The position numbers and the translations under genes were made by a program. A stretch of DNA of 64,000 bases from contig NZ_BSEV01000008.1 in assembly GCF_027922005.1 (NCBI RefSeq), positions 216,704-280,703 of the forward strand, given 5' to 3'. Below the pieces are notes generated by a model. That model did no database searches. It was not told the origin of the DNA and saw only the letters and a program-made list of their open reading frames with translations. This stretch comes from Streptosporangium carneum (GTDB lineage: Bacteria > Actinomycetota > Actinomycetes > Streptosporangiales > Streptosporangiaceae). Shown here piece after piece: positions 15,573-25,200 of this stretch; the first letter of the stretch is position 1; each line of letters starts with the position of its first letter.

Positions 15573-16697
15573 ATGGGGAGATCAACTGTGCGACGGATGG
15601 CAGCGGTCGGCGTGCTGACGGCGGTGGCGCTGAGTGCGGGGGCTCCGGCCTTCGCGGCGGCGGCCGGCCCGGCGGATCCGCAGACGATGCTGGACACGCT
15701 GACCAAGGCGGACGGGTTCACGGGCGCGTTGCTGCACACGAGTGACGGGGGAACGCTCACCTCGGGGGTGGCCGAGCGCGGAACCGACACGCCGATGGTC
15801 GGGGCGGAGGGGAGATTCAGGATCGCCAGCGTGACCAAGCCGGTCATGGCGGTCGCGGTGTTGCAGCTCGTGGCACAGGGGCGCATCGAGCTGGACGCTC
15901 CGCTGGAGCGCTACCTGCCCGGAGTGGTGCGGGGCAAGGGAGGCGACGGCCGGAAGATCACGGTACGGCAGGTGCTGCAGCAGACCAGCGGGCTGCCGGA
16001 GTACGTGTTCCTGGTGGACTGGAACAAGCCGTTTCCCGACACCAAGGGATACCTGGCCCTGGCCCTGGCACAGAAACCCACGGGGAAGCCGGGTGAGCGG
16101 TGGGCCTACTCCAACACCAACTACCTGGTGGCGGGGATGATCGTGAACAGGGTCACCGGGCAGGACTTCCGCGTCGTGACGGCCAGGAACATCTTCGGCA
16201 GGCTCGGGCTCAAGGGCACCTACTGGCCCAGGCGCGGGGAGACGGGTCTGCGTGGGCCGCACGCCCGCTTCTACGGCACCCTCCCGACCGCTCCCGACAA
16301 GGAGGGCGACGTCACCGCGCTGCCCGGCTACGAGTTGGGCGCCAGCGGCGGGCTGGTGTCCACCCCGGCCGACATGAACCGTTTCTGGGAGGGGGTCTTC
16401 AACGGCGAGCTGGTCCCCGACGCGACTCTGCGCGCCATGTTCTCGCCGACGGTCGCGACGGCCGATCCCGAGCGATGGCCGCTCAGCGAGAGGTACGGCC
16501 TGGGCCTGGGGAAGCGAAAGCTGCCCTGCGGCGGCACGGCCTGGTTGCACGGCGGTGACGTGCCCGGGGTGACGGTGCTCAGCGGCAGGTCCGAGCGGGG
16601 CCGTACGGCGACGGTCTACGTGACCGGCTCGGCCGACACCCCCCGCAAAGCCGCCGACCTGATCGCGACCTTCGACGCGGCCATGTGCGCCGGGTGA
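15573..16697 (+). CDS. secreted serine hydrolase, beta-lactamase/D-Ala-D-Ala carboxypeptidase class C fold
   Basis: A 374-residue exported protein with signal peptide VRRMAAVGVLTAVALSAGAP (cleavage near residue 29). It carries the three motifs of the class C beta-lactamase/DD-peptidase family: S86-V-T-K89 in RIASVTKPVM, Y179-S-N181 in WAYSNTNYL, and H326-G-G328 in WLHGGDVPG. It probably acts on peptidoglycan peptides or esters at the cell surface; substrate cannot be read from sequence. ATG start precedes the signal peptide, and it is followed at once by a convergent reductase gene. Confidence 0.9.
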   Translation: MGRSTVRRMAAVGVLTAVALSAGAPAFAAAAGPADPQTMLDTLTKADGFTGALLHTSDGGTLTSGVAERGTDTPMVGAEGRFRIASVTKPVMAVAVLQLVAQGRIELDAPLERYLPGVVRGKGGDGRKITVRQVLQQTSGLPEYVFLVDWNKPFPDTKGYLALALAQKPTGKPGERWAYSNTNYLVAGMIVNRVTGQDFRVVTARNIFGRLGLKGTYWPRRGETGLRGPHARFYGTLPTAPDKEGDVTALPGYELGASGGLVSTPADMNRFWEGVFNGELVPDATLRAMFSPTVATADPERWPLSERYGLGLGKRKLPCGGTAWLHGGDVPGVTVLSGRSERGRTATVYVTGSADTPRKAADLIATFDAAMCAG

Positions 16698-16713
16698 GAC
16701 CGGGTCCGGTGTC

Positions 16714-17700
16714 TCAGAGCGCGACGACGACCTTCCCCGCGGCGTGTCCCTCCTCCGCGTACCTGACGGCGGCGGGGATCTCCTCGAACCGGTAGCGCCG
16801 GTCGACGACGGGGGTGACCCTGCCGTCCTCGACGAGTTCGGTCAGCGTCATCAGGTTCTGTTTGTTCTCCGTGCACCGGACCACATTCGTCAGGAACATC
16901 CTCTGGGACACGAACGGCGAAACCGCGAGCGCCGAGATGATGTGCCCCATGGGTTGCAGCCATCGGCCACCCGGTCCGCCGACGGCGACGTAGGTCCCCC
17001 TGGGGGTCAGCGCCCGTCGGCAGGCCGATCCCGGGCGGCTTCCCGCGATGTCCAGCATCAGGTCGTAGCGCCTGCCGTTCCGCGTGAAATCCTCCTTGGT
17101 GTAGTCGACGACCTCGTCCGCGCCGATCGACCGGACCAGGTCCGTGTTCCGCGGGCCGCAGACGCCGGTGACGTGCGCGCCGAACGCCTTGGCGAGTTGC
17201 ACGGCGAACGTGCCCACGCCTCCTGAGGCCCCGTTGACGAGGACTCTGTGCCCCGGCTGAACCCGCCCCTGGTCGCGCAGGCCCAGCAGGGCGGTGTTGG
17301 CGGCCAGCGGCACCGCCGCCGCCTGCTCGAACGACAGGTTCTTCGGTTTGGGCGCCAGTTCGCCTTCCTTGATGCAGACGTACTCGGCGAAGCCGCCCTG
17401 TTTGGACATCGCGAACACCTCGTCGCCGGGGCGGAACTCCGTCACGTCCCTGCCGACCGCCTCGACCTGTCCCGCCACGTCGGCGCCCAGGATGTCGATC
17501 TTCGGCTTGCGCAGGCCGAGGCCGCCGCCCATCAGGCGCGCGAGGTACGGCTCGCCTCTCATGAGGTGCCAGTCGTACGGCTGGACGGAGGTGGCGCGCA
17601 CCCGGACCAGCACCTCGTCGTCGCCGGGCACGGGTCTGTCGAGGTCGGTGAGCTCCAACGCCTCGGGTGGGCCGTACGAACGCAGGACGAACGCCTTCAT
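16714..17700 (-). CDS. zinc-independent MDR family NAD(P)-dependent reductase
   Basis: A 328-residue medium-chain dehydrogenase/quinone-oxidoreductase type enzyme. N-terminal GroES-like fold (MKAFVLRSYGPPEALEL, VLVRVRATSVQPYDWHLMRG, ILGADVAGQVEAVG), then the nucleotide-binding motif VNGASGGVGTFAVQLAKAFG and a C-terminal GKVVVAL. No zinc-binding Cys cluster, as in quinone reductase-like members. The start is ATG 17700 with GAGGAG 7 nt upstream; the longer frame adds an Arg-rich tail with no family features. Convergent with the serine hydrolase by 16 bp. Confidence 0.9.
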   Translation of the reverse strand: MKAFVLRSYGPPEALELTDLDRPVPGDDEVLVRVRATSVQPYDWHLMRGEPYLARLMGGGLGLRKPKIDILGADVAGQVEAVGRDVTEFRPGDEVFAMSKQGGFAEYVCIKEGELAPKPKNLSFEQAAAVPLAANTALLGLRDQGRVQPGHRVLVNGASGGVGTFAVQLAKAFGAHVTGVCGPRNTDLVRSIGADEVVDYTKEDFTRNGRRYDLMLDIAGSRPGSACRRALTPRGTYVAVGGPGGRWLQPMGHIISALAVSPFVSQRMFLTNVVRCTENKQNLMTLTELVEDGRVTPVVDRRYRFEEIPAAVRYAEEGHAAGKVVVAL

Positions 17701-17983
17701 CACATTCTCCTCATCCATCACCGGTGCGGGGGTCTTCTGCCGCGCAGCGGGCCCGCCGGGGACCGCCGCGCTCACGGATCGACGTCGTGGGCCGCGTCGA
17801 CAGGGCCGAGACGTCGCCGCCCTGAGAACGGCGAGCGTGTCACGGGCCACGAGAAATCAGCGTAGAAGGCCTGTTCAGAGGGCTCATCAGCCGAAAGTAC
17901 GCCTGATTGGCGGCTGATCGGCCGGCTCAGGTCAGACCGTTCCGCCGATGAACCGTCACCGTCCCGGTCGTCACGATCGGGTC

Positions 17984-18760
17984 ATGACCGACGAGAGCCT
18001 GACAGAACACCTTCCGCCGCAGAGAGGCGACCGGGCGACGAACGGCGGGCGCACGGAACGGACTTCCGCCGTGGCCTCCTCAGCCGGGACGTCCTGGCTC
18101 GTGCCTGCCGCGCTGCTTCTGCTCAGCGCGATTCCGGTGATCGCCGGAACCGTCCGCCTGACCGAGCTGACGGGCGGCGCGGAGGTCACCCCGGCGAACG
18201 CGCGGTTCTTCGCCGCTCCCCTGCCCGTGGTGCTGCACATCCTCGGTGTCAGCCTGTACAGCGTCGCGGGGGCCTTCCAGTTCGCCCCCCGTCTCCGCCG
18301 CCGGAGGCCCGGCTGGCACCGCGTCGCCGGACGGGTCCTGGTCCTGTGCGGACTCGTCTCGGCGCTTTCCGGGCTGTGGATGACCCTGTTCTATCCGCGC
18401 CCCGCCGGTGACGGTGATCTCGTGTCCGCTCTCCGGCTCGTGTTCGGCTCGGCCATGCTCCTGGCCGTGGTTCTCGGTTTCACCGCGATCCGGCGGCGGG
18501 ACTTCGCCCGGCACCGCGCCTGGATGATCCGTGGTTACGCGATCGGCCTGGGCGCGGGCACGCAGGCGCTGACCCACCTGCCCTGGTTCCTGCTCGTCGG
18601 CACGCCTGGCGAGCTTCCCAGAGCGCTGCTCATGGGCGCCGGTTGGGTGATAAACGTCGCCGTGGCCGAATGGATCATCCGCAGGCGGCCGAACAGGCCG
18701 GGCCGCGCCAGGTCAGGTCCCGCCGACGCGGGCGGTCGCACGACCCGGCTCAGCTCCTGA
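17984..18760 (+). CDS. DUF2306 family membrane protein
   Basis: A 258-residue integral membrane protein with about six helices. Segments: WLVPAALLLLSAIPVIAGTV, LPVVLHILGVSLYSVAGAFQF, VAGRVLVLCGLVSALSGLWM, and RHRAWMIRGYAIGLGAGTQA. The H(I/V)LG and RHRAWM motifs are those of DUF2306 proteins, whose function is unknown. Start ATG 17984 chosen over an in-frame ATG at 17948; neither has a strong ribosome binding site. Its 3' end overlaps the convergent response regulator gene by 11 bp. Confidence 0.85.
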   Translation: MTDESLTEHLPPQRGDRATNGGRTERTSAVASSAGTSWLVPAALLLLSAIPVIAGTVRLTELTGGAEVTPANARFFAAPLPVVLHILGVSLYSVAGAFQFAPRLRRRRPGWHRVAGRVLVLCGLVSALSGLWMTLFYPRPAGDGDLVSALRLVFGSAMLLAVVLGFTAIRRRDFARHRAWMIRGYAIGLGAGTQALTHLPWFLLVGTPGELPRALLMGAGWVINVAVAEWIIRRRPNRPGRARSGPADAGGRTTRLSS

Positions 18761-19409
18761 CGCGGTTGGTCTCGTAGGCCCACATGGCGATCTCGACGCG
18801 GTTGCGGGCGCCGAGTTTGGCCATCAGGCTGGCGACGTGGGACTTGACGGTGCTGAGCGAGATGTGAAGCTCGTCGGCGATCTCGTTGTTGGTCCTCCCG
18901 CGTGCCACGACGGCCAGGATCTGTTCCTCCCGGTCGGTGAGCACCTCGACGGGGTGCACCGGCGCCGAGGCGGGCCCGGTGCGGGCGAAGGCTCCGAGCA
19001 GGCGCGCGGTGACGCTCGGGGCGATGAGCGCGTCGCCTGCGGCGGCGGCGTGGACGGCCTGGGAGAGCATGGCGGCCCCGGCGTTCTTGAGCAGAAACCC
19101 CCGGGCACCGGCTCGCAGGGCGGCGTAGACGTACTCGTCGAGGTCGAATGTGGTGATGACGACGACGGCGAGGGGGTCGGCGACGTCCGGCCCGGCGAGG
19201 GATCGGGTGGCTTCGATGCCGTCGAGGCCCGGCATGCGAATGTCGAACAGGCACACGTCGGGGCGTAGGCGTCGCGCGAGCTCGACGGCTCGCCGCCCGT
19301 CGGCGGCCTCGCCGACGACCTCGATGTCCGGCTGGGCGCCGAGGATCATCACGAGCCCGGTGCGGACGATCTCCTGGTCGTCGGCGACGAGCACCCGGAT
19401 GCCGCTCAT
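18750..19409 (-). CDS. NarL/LuxR family response regulator
   Basis: A 219-residue two-component regulator. Receiver domain 1-120: D10/D11 in LVADDQEIVR, phospho-acceptor D56 in CLFDIRMPG, and the conserved Lys in FLLKNAG. Output domain at about 152-215 is a LuxR-type helix-turn-helix (LTDREEQILAVVARGRTNNE, STVKSHVASLMAKLGARNR). It is encoded directly after its kinase with an ATGA overlap, so the pair acts together. The target operon is not evident. Confidence 0.95.
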   Translation of the reverse strand: MSGIRVLVADDQEIVRTGLVMILGAQPDIEVVGEAADGRRAVELARRLRPDVCLFDIRMPGLDGIEATRSLAGPDVADPLAVVVITTFDLDEYVYAALRAGARGFLLKNAGAAMLSQAVHAAAAGDALIAPSVTARLLGAFARTGPASAPVHPVEVLTDREEQILAVVARGRTNNEIADELHISLSTVKSHVASLMAKLGARNRVEIAMWAYETNRVRS

Positions 19410-20626
19410 GTCGCCGCCCCGGTCCGGGGCAGCACGGCGGTCACGGTCCAGCCGCGATCGGAGTCGGGGCCTGCTTCGCAGGTTCCGCCGAGCAGGTCGG
19501 CGCGTTCGATCATGCCGATGAGTCCGTACCCCGGCGACGCGGCCGGACGGATGAGGCCGCTGTCGCCGTCGTCGCTCACGCGCAGGCGCACCGAGGTGTC
19601 GTCGGCGGTGACGCGGACCTCGACGCGGGTGGCGTGCCGGGCGTGCCGGCGGGCGTTGGTGACCGACTCCTGGGCGATGCGGTAGATCGCGGCCTCGACC
19701 GACGGGGGAAGGTCGCCGAGGTCGCCTGAGATCTCCACGTCGACGGACGGGCCGGAACGGCCTCGGCCCGTGAGCTGTTCGAGGTCGGCGATGCGGCGGC
19801 CCGGCTCCAGTTCCGCGGACTCGTCCCGGCGCAGGAGGCGGACCATGGCGCGCATCTCGTCGAGGGCGCGCGCCGCCTCGGCCTCGATCACGTGGAGCGC
19901 CTCGGTGGCGGCGTCCGGCCGCGACGCCGACGTGGCGATGCCGGCCTGTGCCCGGATCGCCATCGCCGAGACGTGATGGGCGACGGTGTCGTGCAGGTCG
20001 CGGGCCAGCCGTTCGCGTTCGAGCAGCTTGATCTGCTCGAGCTCGCGCGTCCTCGCCCCGGCGCGGTAGCGGAAGGCCCCGCCCAGGGCGACGGCAGAGG
20101 ACGTGACGGCGAACGCGCCGACCATGTCGCCGGGGGTGAGGCGGCCGAAGAGCAGCGAGAGGGAGACCATGACGATCATGAGCGTCAACCCGATCGCGAC
20201 CTCGCGTCCCGACCCCCACCGGAACAGCGCGTAGAACACGACCAGGAGGTACACCATCGTGTACGTCTCCAGGGGGACGCCGTCCGTCAGCAGCGGGGCG
20301 AGGCTCGTGACGCCGCAGACGATCGCGACCATCGGCAGCGGTCTGGTCCGACGCCACAGCAACGTCGGCGTCAGCCCGACGGTGACGATCACCGAGACGG
20401 CCCGCCACGGAAGGTCGGGCCGCAGGACCCCTTCGAGGATCGCGACCGGCACGAGCACCCCCACGAGCACCCAGTCCCGCCACACCCGCGACGGCGGATC
20501 GGGAGGGCGGGGCTCGTTCCACACGGAGCGCAGCAGGCCGGACACCACATCATCGTACGAGAGCCCGTTCCACCCTGGAGCATCTGAAAACACACGTTTC
20601 ACCGGCACGCTCGCCTCCACCGGCAT
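19406..20626 (-). CDS. sensor histidine kinase, NarL/DesK type
   Basis: A 406-residue membrane kinase. Residues 50-185 hold about five hydrophobic helices (DWVLVGVLVPVAILEGV, YLLVVFYALF, VAIGLTLMIVMVSLSLLF). The HisKA_3 dimerisation motif with phospho-acceptor H212 is in LARDLHDTVAHHVSAMA. The HATPase domain has the N box (IAQESVTNARRHA) and G boxes (VSDDGDSG, GYGLIGMIERA). No extracellular sensor domain, so the signal is probably membrane-related. Cotranscribed with the response regulator. Confidence 0.93.
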   Translation of the reverse strand: MPVEASVPVKRVFSDAPGWNGLSYDDVVSGLLRSVWNEPRPPDPPSRVWRDWVLVGVLVPVAILEGVLRPDLPWRAVSVIVTVGLTPTLLWRRTRPLPMVAIVCGVTSLAPLLTDGVPLETYTMVYLLVVFYALFRWGSGREVAIGLTLMIVMVSLSLLFGRLTPGDMVGAFAVTSSAVALGGAFRYRAGARTRELEQIKLLERERLARDLHDTVAHHVSAMAIRAQAGIATSASRPDAATEALHVIEAEAARALDEMRAMVRLLRRDESAELEPGRRIADLEQLTGRGRSGPSVDVEISGDLGDLPPSVEAAIYRIAQESVTNARRHARHATRVEVRVTADDTSVRLRVSDDGDSGLIRPAASPGYGLIGMIERADLLGGTCEAGPDSDRGWTVTAVLPRTGAAT

Positions 20627-21240
20627 CGGCGCGTCGCCGTGCCGTCACCCGGAGGAACCGGCGTGGCACACCTCTCGCCACGACAGGTCCCACCCCCCGG
20701 AGGGCGCCCACGCTTTCTCCCCGCCGCGAGGGAGTGCAGAAACCGTCAACAACAATTACAGAAATGGTCAATGACAACCCACCCGTAACCCGACAAACTA
20801 ATTAAAGATTCACCCAAGAAGGGAGGTAAATGCGCAAGAAACCACAGAATTCACAGATGACGGCCGACGGCGAACTCCCTGACCGCCTGTCTCACCGTGA
20901 CCGCCACCGGCCCCGCGTCCGGGGAGTGCGGCTCCCCCGATGAGCACTCCCCTTCTGCGCGCCCCACACGTTCTGTGCGCCCCTCACGTTCTGTGCGCCC
21001 CACACACCCGCGCGTAGCCGGGACGCACCCAGGCCTGCGAGGCGCATCGGTCACCACATCGGCTCCATCCTCCACCGGTGCCGCCTCTCCCCGATCGAAA
21101 GCCGCGCACTCCGCGCCGTCCGACGGTGCAGGACCGACGGCGGCGCCGGCCGTACCACCGTCTTCCCGCGACCGGAGACAACCGGCTCCGCGCGTCGTGC
21201 CTTTGTCGCCACAGCAGCATCATCCGACCCAGGAGAGAGC
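20627..21240. other. intergenic region with one possible tiny gene
   Basis: Between divergent kinase and small secreted protein genes. An AT-rich segment at 20745-20835 (ACAACAATTACAG, CTAATTAAAGATTC) is a likely promoter zone and precedes the short frame at 20830-20943. The rest (20950-21230) is GC-rich with Arg/Pro/Ser-rich frames on both strands and no family features. Confidence 0.4.
20830..20943 (+). CDS. possible 37-aa basic peptide
   Basis: ATG at 20830 follows a near-perfect Shine-Dalgarno GGGAGG with 3-4 nt spacing in an AT-rich, promoter-like context. It encodes a basic peptide beginning MRKKPQNSQMTADGELPDRL and ending in an Arg-rich tail. No homologue recognised. The strong ribosome binding site is the only support; spacing is shorter than usual. 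Confidence 0.3.
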   Translation: MRKKPQNSQMTADGELPDRLSHRDRHRPRVRGVRLPR

Positions 21241-21597
21241 ATGCGTCCTAACAAACTCACATCTGTCGCCCTGGCCGCCCTCGTCGGTTGTGCAGGCCTG
21301 ACGGCGGTGGCCGTCGTCACCCCGGCCACGGCCTCCTCCACCTCCGTGGCCGCCTTCAAGGGCTACCAGATCGTCAAGCTGCCCAACGCCAACGTCCCCA
21401 ACTTCACCCGCCGCGTCGTCAAGTGCCCCGCCGGCAAGCGGGCCGTCGGCGGCGGAGCCGAGGCCCAGGGCAACGACGCGATCCTGGTCGGCTCCTTCCC
21501 CACCGACGACGGCACGGGATGGATCGGCCTCGGCCGCCAGAACGACTACCAGGACGTCGGCATCAGCGTCTACGCGATCTGCGCCGCCGTCAGCTGA
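21241..21597 (+). CDS. small secreted protein, unknown function
   Basis: A 118-residue exported protein. Signal peptide LTSVALAALVGCAGLTAVAVV with cleavage after TAS (about 32). The mature part (about 86 residues) has two Cys (KCPAGKRAVGGG and YAICAAVS) that could form a disulfide and several Gly-rich turns (VGGGAEAQGN, DGTGWIGLGRQ). Similar small secreted proteins with a C-x-PAGKxAVGGG motif are common in actinomycetes; function unknown. AGGAGAG precedes the ATG. A hairpin terminator follows. Confidence 0.8.
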   Translation: MRPNKLTSVALAALVGCAGLTAVAVVTPATASSTSVAAFKGYQIVKLPNANVPNFTRRVVKCPAGKRAVGGGAEAQGNDAILVGSFPTDDGTGWIGLGRQNDYQDVGISVYAICAAVS

Positions 21598-21613
21598 CCC
21601 GCGCCCGCCCTCC

Positions 21614-21639
21614 CCCGGCCGGATCCCGATCCGGCCGGG
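21614..21639 (+). terminator. hairpin terminator
   Basis: CCCGGCCGGAT (21614-21624) pairs perfectly with 21629-21639, loop CCCG, 17 bp after the stop of the small secreted protein; followed by ACCTTTCCC. Confidence 0.75.
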
Positions 21640-21967
21640 ACCTTTCCCGAGCCCGCACCCCTTGGAAACAGCCGGAGCCCCGGCCCCCGGCCACGGAGCT
21701 TCGTCCCGGCCGGGCCGGTGCGCGGTGCCGAGCGCCGCAGCGCGACCCCACGGCGCTCGGCACCGCACGCCGGCCCGGCCGGACACATCACCTGCGCGAT
21801 ACGGGACGCCCCGGGCACACGGCGCGGCCGTGAAGGCGGAGACACGGCCCGGCCGTGGAGGCGGACATCGTGGCGGGCTCCGCCGACACCGCAGGACAGA
21901 CGCGCTTCGCATCGGAGCCGTGTCCGGACGGCACGCCATCCCCCCTGCCGCCCTACAAGGAGAACAG

Positions 21968-24900
21968 ATGTCTCATCCCCCACAGCGCCCAGCCTTACCC
22001 AGGGGTCTGGTCCGGGCGCTCGTCGGCATGCTCGCGCTCTTGTGCCTGGTCCTTCCCCAGAGCATGGCGAACGCCGCGCCGTCCGAGCCCGGCAAGATCG
22101 ACGCGGCGGTCCGCGCCGACCTGAAGGACGGCCAGGCTACCTTCTGGGTTCGCCTGAAGGGCGAGGCCGATCTCGGCGCCGCCCGCGCGGCCGTCACGAA
22201 GGCGGCCAAGGCCAAGGCGGTGTACGACTCCAAGACCTCGCACGCGAAGAGGTCCCAGGCCAGGCTCCGCGCGTTGCTGACCGAACGGCACGCCGAGCAC
22301 ACCCCGTTCTGGATCGTCAACGCGGTGAAGGTGACCGCCGACGCCGAGCTGGCGGCACGGATCGCCGCCCTGCCCGAGGTGGCCGCCGTCGAACCCGTCG
22401 GCACGGTCGAGATGCCCAAACACAAGCCGGGCAAGGCGGACGCGAGGGCAAGGGCGGCGAACACGGTCGAATGGAACATCGACCGGATAAAGGCGCCGCG
22501 GGTGTGGAACGAGCTGAACAACCGGGGCGAGGGCATCGTCGTCGCCGTCTTCGACAGCGGAGTGGACTTCGAGCACCCGGAGCTGATCGAGCAGTACCGC
22601 GGCAGGCGTGCCGACGGCAGCGTGGACCACAACTACAACTGGTTCGACCCCAGCGGACTCTGCCTCGAGCAGGCGCCGTGCGACCGGCAGGGGCACGGCA
22701 CGCACGTGGCCGGCATCATGACCGGCAAGAACGGGATCGGGGTCGCGCCCGGCGCCCGGTGGATCGCCACCAACGGCTGCAGCACCGGCAGCTGCGGGGA
22801 CGCCGATCTGCTGGCGGCCGGGCAGTGGATGATCGCGCCCACCGACCTGAACGGCCACAACCCCCGTCCCGACCTCGCCCCCGACATCATCAACAGCTCC
22901 TGGGGCTGGATGCAGCGTGTCTTCGACTACCGGCAGACCGTCGAGGCGTGGGTCGCCGCGGGCATCTTCCCGATGTTCGCCAACGGCAACGAGGGGAACG
23001 AAACACCGTGCGACTCAAGCATCAGCCCCGCCAAGTACGTCGCGAGCTACAGCGCGGGCAACCTCGACAGCAACGGCAACATGTACTACACCTCCAGCCG
23101 GGGTCCGGGTGACAACGGGGAGATCAAACCCAACATCTCCGCCCCGGGGACCGACATACGCTCGGCGGCTCTCGGCGGTGGATACGTCAACGACACCGGG
23201 ACCTCCATGGCGTCCCCGCACGTGGCCGGCGCGGTCGCGCTGCTGTGGTCCGCCGCGCCGTCCCTGAGGAGGGACGTGGCCGCCACCCGGCTGCTGCTCG
23301 ACGACACCGCCGTCGACATCCCCGACACGAGATGCGGCGGGACATCCGACGACAACAACGTCGCCGGTGAGGGCGCCCTGGACGCCCACGCCGCCGTGCA
23401 GGCCGCGCCGGACGAACCGCTCGGCGACCTGCGCGGCACGCTCACCGCCGGCGGCCTGCCCCTGCCCAAGGCCGACGTGACGGTCACCGGGCCGCTGGGC
23501 CGTACGGTGGCCACAGGCGAGGACGGCACCTACTCCGTGCCGCGCCTGCCTCCCGGCGACTACCAGGTCACCGCCACCCGGTTCGGCTACCAGGCCTCCT
23601 CCCGGACGGTGACGGTCGCGGACGGCCAGACGGTGAGCGCCGACCTCACGCTGACCCGCCTGCCCCACGCTGTCGTCTCCGGCACGGTCACCGCGGCGGG
23701 CGTACCCGAGCCGGGTGCCACGATCACCGTGTCCGGCACGTCGGTCAAGGTGGTCACCGACGGTGCGGGCCGCTACCGGATGGAGCTGCCGCACGGCTCC
23801 CACCGCCTGGAGATCAAAGCCACCTCCCGCTGCGTCGCCGCGGCCACCGAGCAGATCACCATGACCGCGGACCAGACCGAGAACATCGATCTGCGGCTGC
23901 GCAGCGACGCCTTCGGCTACACCTGCACCGAGGGCGCCGAGCCGTACGTGGCGGGCACCCAGCGCCTCGCGCTGGCCGGCGCAACGGCGGCCGAGCGGGT
24001 GACGCTGCCGTTCCCGGTGCCCTTCTACGGCGCCCCCCGGAGCGAGATCTGGGTCGCCTCCGACGGGTTCGCGTCCTTCACCGCGATCTCATCCGCCGAC
24101 GGGCACAACGCGGCCCTGCCGGACGGGGAGTCCCCTCATCTGGCGGTCTATCCGTTCTGGGACGACCTGAACGTGAGCGGCGGCGCCGGCGTCTACACCG
24201 CCACGGTCGGCACGGCCCCCCGCCGGTCCTTCGTGATCGAATGGCGCGACGTCGCCCTGCTGGACACCGGCCCGCGCCTGTCGTTCTCCGTACTGCTGGG
24301 CGAGGACGGCACGATCGGCTACCGCTACAAGGACCTCGGCACCGACCTCGAGCAGGGCAAGGACGCCACGATCGGGATCGAGAACGCCACCAGCACCGAC
24401 GCGCTGCTCTACTCCTACAACACCACCTCGCTCACCAACGGGCAGAGCCTGACGTTCACCGCCGATCGCGGCGTGGTGCGCGGCACGGTCACCGACGCCA
24501 ACGACGGCCAGGCGGTGGCCGGGGCGACGGTGACGTTCCCCCACGTGGCCACGTTCACCACCGGCCAGGACGGCACCTTCTACGGCCAGATCCCCGCCGG
24601 AAACCACACCGCGCAGGTGTCCAGGCAGCACTACGGCACCACCACCCGGTACGTGACCGTCGCCCCGCGTGCCGTCACCACCGTGGACACCGCCCTGATC
24701 ACCGGAAAGGTCACCGCCTCACCCGCGCAGGTGAGTCTGACGGCTCCGCCCGGCGCCACCAGGACGGCGACCGTCACACTCACCAACCACGGCTGGCCGA
24801 CCCCCTTCGACGTCACCGCCGAATCGGACCGGCCCGGCTGGCTGAGCGTCTCTCCCGGGACGGGCGGACTCCTCAAGGACCAGTCGGCGGCCCTGACCGT

Positions 24901-25018
24901 CACCGTCTCCACCGCCGGTCTCGCGCCCGGCGACACGCGCAGCGGCGAACTCGTCATCCGCTCGACCAGCGGGCGCCGGCCGGTCTTCCAGGTCCCGGTG
25001 ACCCTGACGGTGCCCTGA
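21968..25018 (+). CDS. secreted S8 serine protease with carboxypeptidase-regulatory-like repeats
   Basis: A 1016-residue exported protease. Signal peptide near 14-36 (ALVGMLALLCLVLPQSMANA). A propeptide-like domain (about 45-145) with TFWVRLKGEADL is followed by the catalytic domain: D196 in VAVFDSGVDFEHPE, H243 in GHGTHVAGIMTG, N341 in FANGNEG, S413 in GTSMASPHVAG. The C-terminal 550 residues hold carboxypeptidase-regulatory-like beta sandwiches (LRGTLTAGGLPLPKADVTVTG, VVSGTVTAAGVPEPGATI, VRGTVTDANDGQAVAGATV), a WVASDGFASF beta domain and a BACON-like end. It resembles bacillopeptidase F-type enzymes. ATG 21968 with AAGGAG 7 nt upstream. Unlike its three neighbours it has no insertion between Asp and His. 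Confidence 0.92.
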   Translation: MSHPPQRPALPRGLVRALVGMLALLCLVLPQSMANAAPSEPGKIDAAVRADLKDGQATFWVRLKGEADLGAARAAVTKAAKAKAVYDSKTSHAKRSQARLRALLTERHAEHTPFWIVNAVKVTADAELAARIAALPEVAAVEPVGTVEMPKHKPGKADARARAANTVEWNIDRIKAPRVWNELNNRGEGIVVAVFDSGVDFEHPELIEQYRGRRADGSVDHNYNWFDPSGLCLEQAPCDRQGHGTHVAGIMTGKNGIGVAPGARWIATNGCSTGSCGDADLLAAGQWMIAPTDLNGHNPRPDLAPDIINSSWGWMQRVFDYRQTVEAWVAAGIFPMFANGNEGNETPCDSSISPAKYVASYSAGNLDSNGNMYYTSSRGPGDNGEIKPNISAPGTDIRSAALGGGYVNDTGTSMASPHVAGAVALLWSAAPSLRRDVAATRLLLDDTAVDIPDTRCGGTSDDNNVAGEGALDAHAAVQAAPDEPLGDLRGTLTAGGLPLPKADVTVTGPLGRTVATGEDGTYSVPRLPPGDYQVTATRFGYQASSRTVTVADGQTVSADLTLTRLPHAVVSGTVTAAGVPEPGATITVSGTSVKVVTDGAGRYRMELPHGSHRLEIKATSRCVAAATEQITMTADQTENIDLRLRSDAFGYTCTEGAEPYVAGTQRLALAGATAAERVTLPFPVPFYGAPRSEIWVASDGFASFTAISSADGHNAALPDGESPHLAVYPFWDDLNVSGGAGVYTATVGTAPRRSFVIEWRDVALLDTGPRLSFSVLLGEDGTIGYRYKDLGTDLEQGKDATIGIENATSTDALLYSYNTTSLTNGQSLTFTADRGVVRGTVTDANDGQAVAGATVTFPHVATFTTGQDGTFYGQIPAGNHTAQVSRQHYGTTTRYVTVAPRAVTTVDTALITGKVTASPAQVSLTAPPGATRTATVTLTNHGWPTPFDVTAESDRPGWLSVSPGTGGLLKDQSAALTVTVSTAGLAPGDTRSGELVIRSTSGRRPVFQVPVTLTVP

Positions 25019-25056
25019 CAGCGGGCGCCCCACCGCCGCTGACCGCCCCGCGCCGA

Positions 25057-25092
25057 AGCCCCCGTCCCAGCCTCCCGGCCGGGACGGGGGCT
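25057..25092 (+). terminator. hairpin terminator after the S8 protease
   Basis: AGCCCCCGTCCC (25057-25068) is perfectly complementary to 25081-25092, starting 38 bp after the stop codon. Confidence 0.8.
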
Positions 25093-25200
25093 CCCCCGTC
25101 CCCACCCCCTACCAGGAACAGCGCCGTTCCCCGGGGCTCTTCCGGGAGCTCGCGGCCGACGACCGTACGGTTCCCCGACGGCACCCGCCGGTACGCGGTG

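Noticed and set aside
14900..15745. 281-codon plus-strand frame following the conserved TTGACA element at locus 1
   Set aside because: Arg/Pro-rich, runs out of frame into the serine hydrolase gene, and no equivalent frame follows the same element at loci 2 and 3.
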